A DNA stretch of 64,000 nucleotides from contig JADJKB010000008.1 in the NCBI GenBank assembly GCA_016706225.1, positions 310,001 through 374,000 of the forward strand, in the 5' to 3' direction. The translations under genes were made by a program, and so were the position numbers. Under the pieces are notes generated by a model. That model was not told the DNA's origin. It ran no database searches and saw only the letters and a list, made by a program, of their open reading frames with translations. The DNA is from Myxococcales bacterium. Lineage in GTDB: Bacteria; Myxococcota_A; Polyangia; Polyangiales; Polyangiaceae. Below, piece after piece: positions 59,700 to 64,000 of this stretch. How positions within the stretch are numbered: position 1 is the stretch's first letter; every line of letters begins with the position of its first letter.

Positions 59700-61151
59700 A
59701 TGAGCTGCATGTCGATGTTGCGAGCGGGTGGGGTCGGGGCTCTCGTGTCACTGGCTGGCCTCGGAGGCTGCGGCAGTGAGGGCGATGGCGGAACAAAGGC
59801 GACGGGCGGCGCGTCGAGCGGCGGCGCGTCGAGCGGCGGCGCATCGAGCGGCGGAAGCTCCGGCGCGGCAGGCTCCGGGGGCAGCGTGACGAGCGGAGGA
59901 GGCACAACGAGCGGCGGCGGAGGAGTCGCGGGGACCGGCGCGACCGGCGGCGCGGGCGGAGTCGGCGGGACCTCTGGGGGCGGCACCGGTGGTGGCGCGG
60001 GCAGCTGTCTGGCGGGGGACTTCCTGGCGTCTCTGGGCAAGTCGAAGCTGCTGGTCGGCGCGTCGATGGCGGACGACGTTGCCAAGAGTGCGCCCTTCGA
60101 TCTGCGTTACCTGTACCTGAGCGGCGGGGTCGCAGACGGTGCCGGACCCTGCGCAAAGTGCGACAGCGGCTGCAACGCGGGCGGGAAGAGCTGCGCCAAC
60201 AGTGGGCCGGGCTGCGCGTGGTGGGGCTGCTGGCAGTACGACAAGGATCCGCCCGGAGCCTACGTGCGCGATCTGGTGAACAAGGCCAAGGCCGACAAAC
60301 AGATCCCGATGATCACCTATTACATGCTCCTGCAGGCGAGCGGGGTCGGGGAGGGGACGCCGGAGGTGACCCAGGCGAACAACGCGACCTTCATGGCGCG
60401 CTATTACGCCGACTGGCGCTTCGTTGCACAGCAGCTCGGAAACGAGCTCGCGTTTCTGCACATAGAACCGGATTTTTGGGGCTACGCCCAGCAGGTCAAC
60501 GCCGACCCGACCAAGATCCCGGCCGCGGTTGCCAGCGCGAACCCGACGGACTGCGGCTCGCTGCCGAACACCATCGCCGGCATGGGTCAGTGCATGATCA
60601 CGATGGGCAAGAAGTACGCGCCAAAGGCGAAGCTGAGCCTGCACGGCTCGGGGTGGGCCACGAAGTTCGACGTGCTCCTCAACAAAGATCCGAAGTTCGA
60701 TGTCGCCGGACACGCCGCCCAGCTCGGAAAGTTCCTGGCCGCTGCGGGGCCGAATGCGGATTTCATCACCGTCGACGCATCCGACCGCGATGCCGCTTGG
60801 TACGACACACAAGGTCAGAACCGCTGGTGGGACGCGACCAACACCAAGCTTCCGAATTTCACGCAAGCGTTCGTCTGGGCCAAGGCGCTCGGCTCGAGCG
60901 CCAACAAACCGATCTTCTGGTGGCAGCTTCCGGTCGGTAACATGAGCTTGCCGAACCAGAACGAGAAGTGGAAGGACAACCGCGTCGACTATTTCATGAC
61001 TCACATGAACGAGGTCGCGGCCGCGCACGGCGTCGGCGCCGCGTTCGGCTCCGGTGCGGGCGGGCAGACCAATCCGAGCACGGACGGCGGTAACCTCGTC
61101 AGCAAAGTGAAAACGTACGCGAGCGGCGGCGGCCAGGCGGCGTGTCCCTAG
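59700..61151 (+). CDS. Lipoprotein with Gly-rich linker and glycoside-hydrolase-like domain
   Basis: 483 residues from ATG 59700 (ATGs at 59709 and 59715 are alternatives). The lipobox is 'LAGLGGC'. A Gly/Ser/Thr linker covers residues ~25-105. The ~380-residue domain ('KADKQIPMITYYMLLQASG', 'ELAFLHIEPDFWGYAQQV', 'AKLSLHGSGWATKF', 'FWWQLPVGN') has the strand-helix rhythm and acidic, aromatic strand ends of a TIM-barrel glycoside hydrolase. The Glu of 'HIEPDFWG' is a candidate acid/base. Five Cys cluster at 'CAKCDSGCNAGGKSC'. Family is not identified. Confidence 0.65.
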   Translation: MSCMSMLRAGGVGALVSLAGLGGCGSEGDGGTKATGGASSGGASSGGASSGGSSGAAGSGGSVTSGGGTTSGGGGVAGTGATGGAGGVGGTSGGGTGGGAGSCLAGDFLASLGKSKLLVGASMADDVAKSAPFDLRYLYLSGGVADGAGPCAKCDSGCNAGGKSCANSGPGCAWWGCWQYDKDPPGAYVRDLVNKAKADKQIPMITYYMLLQASGVGEGTPEVTQANNATFMARYYADWRFVAQQLGNELAFLHIEPDFWGYAQQVNADPTKIPAAVASANPTDCGSLPNTIAGMGQCMITMGKKYAPKAKLSLHGSGWATKFDVLLNKDPKFDVAGHAAQLGKFLAAAGPNADFITVDASDRDAAWYDTQGQNRWWDATNTKLPNFTQAFVWAKALGSSANKPIFWWQLPVGNMSLPNQNEKWKDNRVDYFMTHMNEVAAAHGVGAAFGSGAGGQTNPSTDGGNLVSKVKTYASGGGQAACP

Positions 61152-61388
61152 ACTCGACCCGAGCGCTTTCGCGCAGCGGAAGCACTGCTGCGAGAGGGTC
61201 TCTTCGAGGTTACCCCCGGCGCGCGACCTGCCAGAAAATTCGCGACTCATCCCAGGCCAGAGGAGGCATCCGCCGGCCTCGCCGGTAGTTCAAGTGGGTT
61301 TTCGCCGCTCATGCCGATCGCGATCTGAGCGTCGCAAGACTGCTCGAGTCGAGCCTGGAGCGACGCTGAGGTGCAAATCGACGTTGAC

Positions 61389-62255
61389 TCAGGCCGGGCA
61401 ATCCCACTTGTTGTTCGAGCCGGTCCAGCGACAGTGACAGTACTTGGTGCCGTAGGTGCAGGTCGCGTTCTGGTCGTAGCACTGCGATTCGTCACCGGGC
61501 TTCGTGCCGGGGCAGGTCAGGCACTGCCAGTCTTTCTGATAGTCACAACCGCAGGCCGTCGAGGCGTAGTTGCAGGCCTGGCCGCTCGCCGGACAATTGT
61601 TGCCGTCGTTCGGCGCGGTGGCCGGGCAAGCGTTGCAGTGCCACGTTCCGCCCCAGCAAGCGCACTGGTCGCCGCCGTATTTGCACTCGGCGATCACTTC
61701 GGTGCACGCGCCGCTCGGCTTGTTCTTCGGGCAGAGGACTCCGATGGTGCCGCCGGTGCCGCCGGTGCCGCCGGACGCGCCGCCGGTGCCGCCGGACGCG
61801 CCGCCGGTGCCGCCGGACGCGCCGCCGGTGCCGCCGGACGCGCCGCCGGTGCCGCCGGACGCGCCGCCTGCTCCGCCGGACGCGCCGCCCGCTCCGCCGG
61901 ACGCGCCGCCCGCTCCGCCGGACGCGCCACCCGCTCCACCGGAGGGTGTCGTGCCTCCGCCGCCCGCCGCTCCGCCTGCCTGCGTGCCCCCGACGCCTCC
62001 TGCTCCGCCGGGGGGCGCGCCCGCGGTTCCGCCGGCGCCCGCGAGCGCACCGCCGCTTCCTCCGCTCGCTCCGCCGGCGCCACCGCTCGCGCTCGTACCG
62101 CCCCCACCGCTCGTGCTCGTGCCGCCGCTCGCGGTGCCGCCAGTCGCCGGTTTGCCGCCGGTCGCCGAAGCGCCGCCCTCTTCTTCGACGCCGCACGCCG
62201 CGAGCCAGCCCAACGCTCCCAGCCCCAAGACCCACCAGGTGACCGATCGACGCAT
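61389..62255 (-). CDS. Gly-rich lipoprotein with Cys-rich C-terminal domain
   Basis: 288 residues from ATG 62255. The signal peptide 'WVLGLGALGWLAAC' ends in a lipobox. Residues ~25-170 are Gly with Ala/Ser/Thr, the second half strictly repeating GGASGGT/GGASGGA. The last ~115 residues contain fourteen or more Cys in repeated units ('CKYGGDQCACWGGTWHCNAC', 'CDYQKDWQCLTCPG', 'CTYGTKYCHC'), three related modules likely to be disulfide-bonded. Similar Cys-rich modules are common in myxobacterial surface lipoproteins. Function is unknown. Confidence 0.72.
   Translation of the reverse strand: MRRSVTWWVLGLGALGWLAACGVEEEGGASATGGKPATGGTASGGTSTSGGGGTSASGGAGGASGGSGGALAGAGGTAGAPPGGAGGVGGTQAGGAAGGGGTTPSGGAGGASGGAGGASGGAGGASGGAGGASGGTGGASGGTGGASGGTGGASGGTGGASGGTGGTGGTIGVLCPKNKPSGACTEVIAECKYGGDQCACWGGTWHCNACPATAPNDGNNCPASGQACNYASTACGCDYQKDWQCLTCPGTKPGDESQCYDQNATCTYGTKYCHCRWTGSNNKWDCPA
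61749..61942 (-). repeat. 21-bp tandem repeat encoding GGASGGT/GGASGGA
   Basis: Eight to nine consecutive in-frame 21-bp units ('gtgccgccggacgcgccgccg' minus one base on the plus strand). Five central copies are identical at the nucleotide level, while the flanking three or four differ by a few bases, a sign of recent expansion from the middle. Confidence 0.85.
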
Positions 62256-62299
62256 GCCTCAAATTAACAGGTTGGAGCACACGGCGCTACGCACGCGCG

Positions 62300-63175
62300 T
62301 CAGTTGCCCAGATCGGAGCAACAGCGATAGCCGGTCTCGGTGCCGTGGTACCAAGCGTCGTGCCCGTATTGTGCGGCGCGGCAGTGGTTGCGACTCGGCT
62401 GCCAGTACGCGCCCTTCAACGCCAGGTGTGTGGGACCGGGGCCGTCGCGGGCCACCACCTCTTCGAGGTTTCCGCTCAGGTCACGCACGCCAGACGGGCT
62501 CACGCAGCGTGGGTGTGCGCCGGCGGCCGCGCGTTTGTCGCGCAGCTTTCCCGCATCGTCGACCAGGTCACCGTGGTCCGTGTTGCACGCGCTGGCGTCC
62601 CGCTCGAACCCGTACGGGTAGGGTGACATCTGCTCGCCCTCGCAGGCGAAGTTCCACTCACTCTCGCGACACACGCGTTTGCCCTCGCGCGCGCAGCTCT
62701 TTTCCGCGCTGCGCAAGCTCACGTCGTTGTCCGGCAGACTCGCGCCGGCGGTCACGTGTTCGTCGCGGTCGATGCAGAAGCGGAGGGGAGTGCGCTGGGG
62801 CGAGAGGCATCGGCTGGGTGCGTACACCGCGCAACGGTAGGTGCCGAAGCGGGCCTTGGGTGAGTCCAGATAACGCAGACAGCGCTGCTCGACCTCCGGG
62901 CAGTAGCTGCCCTCGACCCGCTGCATCTCGGGTGGGCAGCTTGCGCCTGCGGTTGGGGAGCCCGGAGGTGCGCTCGACGCGCCGCTGCGGGTGAAGATCG
63001 GGGCGCGCTCGAGCGGCGCCGAAGGCGGGTCCGCCTCCGCCTCGAGCGGGGCCTCGAGCTCGGGCGACGAGTGGGACGGTGGTGCCGACGCCCCGAGCTC
63101 CGCGCTCGCCAACGACAGAGCCACCACGGAAAGAACGGCGGACCAGGGAGCGAGCGCGCGAAGAACGGGCAGCAT
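62300..63175 (-). CDS. Secreted FGE-sulfatase-fold (SUMF1-like) protein
   Basis: 291 residues with a signal peptide ('LSVVALSLASAELGASA'), a Pro/Glu/Ala linker, and an FGE-like domain: 'RFCIDRDEHV', 'CAREGKRVCRESEWNFACEG', 'GVRDLSGNLEEVV', 'ALKGAYWQPSRNHCRAAQYG' and 'GYRCC'. True formylglycine-generating enzymes carry two copper-binding Cys between the GGS and CR-A segments. That stretch is short here and has no such pair, so this is probably a non-catalytic or ligand-binding member. Extra Cys pairs suggest an extracellular location. It lies 44 bp from the Gly-rich lipoprotein gene on the same strand. Confidence 0.75.
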   Translation of the reverse strand: MLPVLRALAPWSAVLSVVALSLASAELGASAPPSHSSPELEAPLEAEADPPSAPLERAPIFTRSGASSAPPGSPTAGASCPPEMQRVEGSYCPEVEQRCLRYLDSPKARFGTYRCAVYAPSRCLSPQRTPLRFCIDRDEHVTAGASLPDNDVSLRSAEKSCAREGKRVCRESEWNFACEGEQMSPYPYGFERDASACNTDHGDLVDDAGKLRDKRAAAGAHPRCVSPSGVRDLSGNLEEVVARDGPGPTHLALKGAYWQPSRNHCRAAQYGHDAWYHGTETGYRCCSDLGN

Positions 63176-63373
63176 GCTCCAGGCTCGCCTTTCAAGGAAC
63201 GTTCCACACGCCGCTCCGCCGCAAGGGCACGGATCTAGGTCGCGCTCATGGGGGTGGCGAGACAGGTTGGCAGCAGCGGCTGAGGGTGTTTGCCATCATG
63301 CCGTGGGCCCGAGGACACAGGACCGCACGCAAACCGGAGCCGGGGCAGCGGGGCGGGGCGCTCGAGGTACGCC

Positions 63374-64000
63374 TCAGCCTGGGCTCACCGGCGCCGGCAC
63401 GGGCGTCGATTCGGGCGGGGAATAACCCGGCAGAAACTGGATGGGGGGCGGCTCGTTCTCGACCAGGTACTCGAAGCGCGCGCGGAAGTCTTCCAGCGAC
63501 ATGTTGGCGGTCGCGGCGAGTTTTGCGAGCTCGTGCGCGTCCAGGAAGTCGTCCCGCCGCAGGCGCAGCATGTACCGCCGCGCGATGCGATAGTGCTCCG
63601 TCGTGATGTCGACCATTCGCACCTTCATGCGCTGAGTCTCCGGATCGATCATCTTGGCCAGGGCGAGAGGTCGGAACACCCCGCGATGGATCGTGACCAG
63701 GGCGTCCGTACCCCCTTCGAGCAGGTACTCCGCCGCACAGTGCCCGAGGTCACGCGTGTACTCCATGTCGTACGGGATGGGGTCGGTGCAACGCAGCTCG
63801 TAGCCGATGTTCTTCGCCACGATGGTCGACTTGATCCCGTACTCCCGCAGGCGCGCCACGACGCGCGTTTTCAGGATCTCGCCGAAGTTGATCTCCGCGA
63901 TGCGGAGGTTGTCGTGAGCGTCGCGCTCGACCTCGGTCAGACCGCGCAGGTCGTCGGGGTGTAGTTGCTCGACCAACCCTTCGGCCAGGACCGCGGTGCC
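63374..64000 (-). CDS. 6-phosphofructokinase, C-terminal part (5' end outside window)
   Basis: The minus-strand frame is open to the last base, continuing upstream as 'GTAVLAEGLVEQLHP'. 'EINFGEILKTRVVARLREYG' and 'KNIGYELRCTDPIPYDMEYT' with 'DLGHCAAEYLLEGG' match the C-terminal half of ATP/PPi-dependent phosphofructokinases of the longer group B type. The phosphoryl-donor motifs lie outside the window, so ATP or PPi use cannot be judged. The last ~20 residues are a Pro-rich tail. Confidence 0.85.
   Translation of the reverse strand, partial: GTAVLAEGLVEQLHPDDLRGLTEVERDAHDNLRIAEINFGEILKTRVVARLREYGIKSTIVAKNIGYELRCTDPIPYDMEYTRDLGHCAAEYLLEGGTDALVTIHRGVFRPLALAKMIDPETQRMKVRMVDITTEHYRIARRYMLRLRRDDFLDAHELAKLAATANMSLEDFRARFEYLVENEPPPIQFLPGYSPPESTPVPAPVSPG

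Noticed and set aside
61749..61942. Regular 21-bp repeats suggesting a CRISPR array or satellite element
   Set aside because: Contiguous in-frame coding repeats of a lipoprotein linker.

Overview
The window is a high-GC bacterial chromosome segment that looks like Myxococcota, probably class Polyangia (inference). The signs are a eukaryotic-like Ser/Thr kinase, many lipoproteins whose lipobox is followed by long Gly/Thr/Ser linkers, a secreted protein ending in a MYXO-CTERM-like tail (Cys-Gly-Cys, hydrophobic helix, Arg cluster), Pro/Ala-rich outer-membrane barrels, and dense coupled operons with many GTG starts.

Layout. 0-23 kb is mostly core: the end of a TPR protein, rsmE, a radical SAM enzyme, a Ser/Thr kinase, a DUF1285-like protein and a SerA-like dehydrogenase whose catalytic Arg position is Asp. 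Then comes the rimP-nusA-ylxR/L7Ae-infB-ylxP-rbfA operon, preceded by a strong intrinsic terminator that looks like a leader attenuator. An esterase lipoprotein, an OmpA-family protein, an orphan ABC ATPase, two Gly-rich lipoproteins and a flippase follow, up to tRNA-Asn(GTT) at 23.0 kb.

23.1-46.2 kb is accessory and metal/stress related. It opens with scar tissue: an ArsR-type regulator with an operator across its start codon, then truncated pieces of an SRPBCC gene, a Ser/Thr kinase and a CDF metal exporter. Next are a three-heme cytochrome c fused to a YeeE/YedE transporter, its partner half-transporter and a pyruvate:ferredoxin oxidoreductase remnant. The arsenic operon follows: arsR, a three-part ArsD/AhpD-like/Cys-Cys-tail fusion, arsA (apparently starting at CTG), a thioredoxin gene fused by deletion to the tail of an arsC, acr3, an ArsC-VOC fusion and an NPL/NPL aquaglyceroporin. 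The complete kdp potassium system (two small membrane proteins, kdpF-A-B-C-D-E) and an oxidative-stress set (Fur/PerR-like regulator, katG, dps) close the region. ArsA, Acr3 and the aquaporin would handle As(III) export. ArsC reduces As(V), and the thioredoxin and AhpD-like parts would handle thiol chemistry (inference).

46.2-64 kb returns to core and envelope genes: a SCP/CAP-domain MYXO-CTERM protein, a convergent pair of paralogous beta-barrels, a glycine-rich RRM protein, a cytochrome c lipoprotein coupled to a DTW-domain tRNA-modifying enzyme, a hybrid histidine kinase, class I fumarase, argS, a TruC-type pseudouridine synthase, several Cys-rich or Gly-rich lipoproteins, an FGE-like domain protein and the C-terminal part of a phosphofructokinase running off the end.

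The most interesting material is the arsenic operon with its unusual fusions and the degraded gene junctions around it. No transposase, integrase or CRISPR array was recognised.
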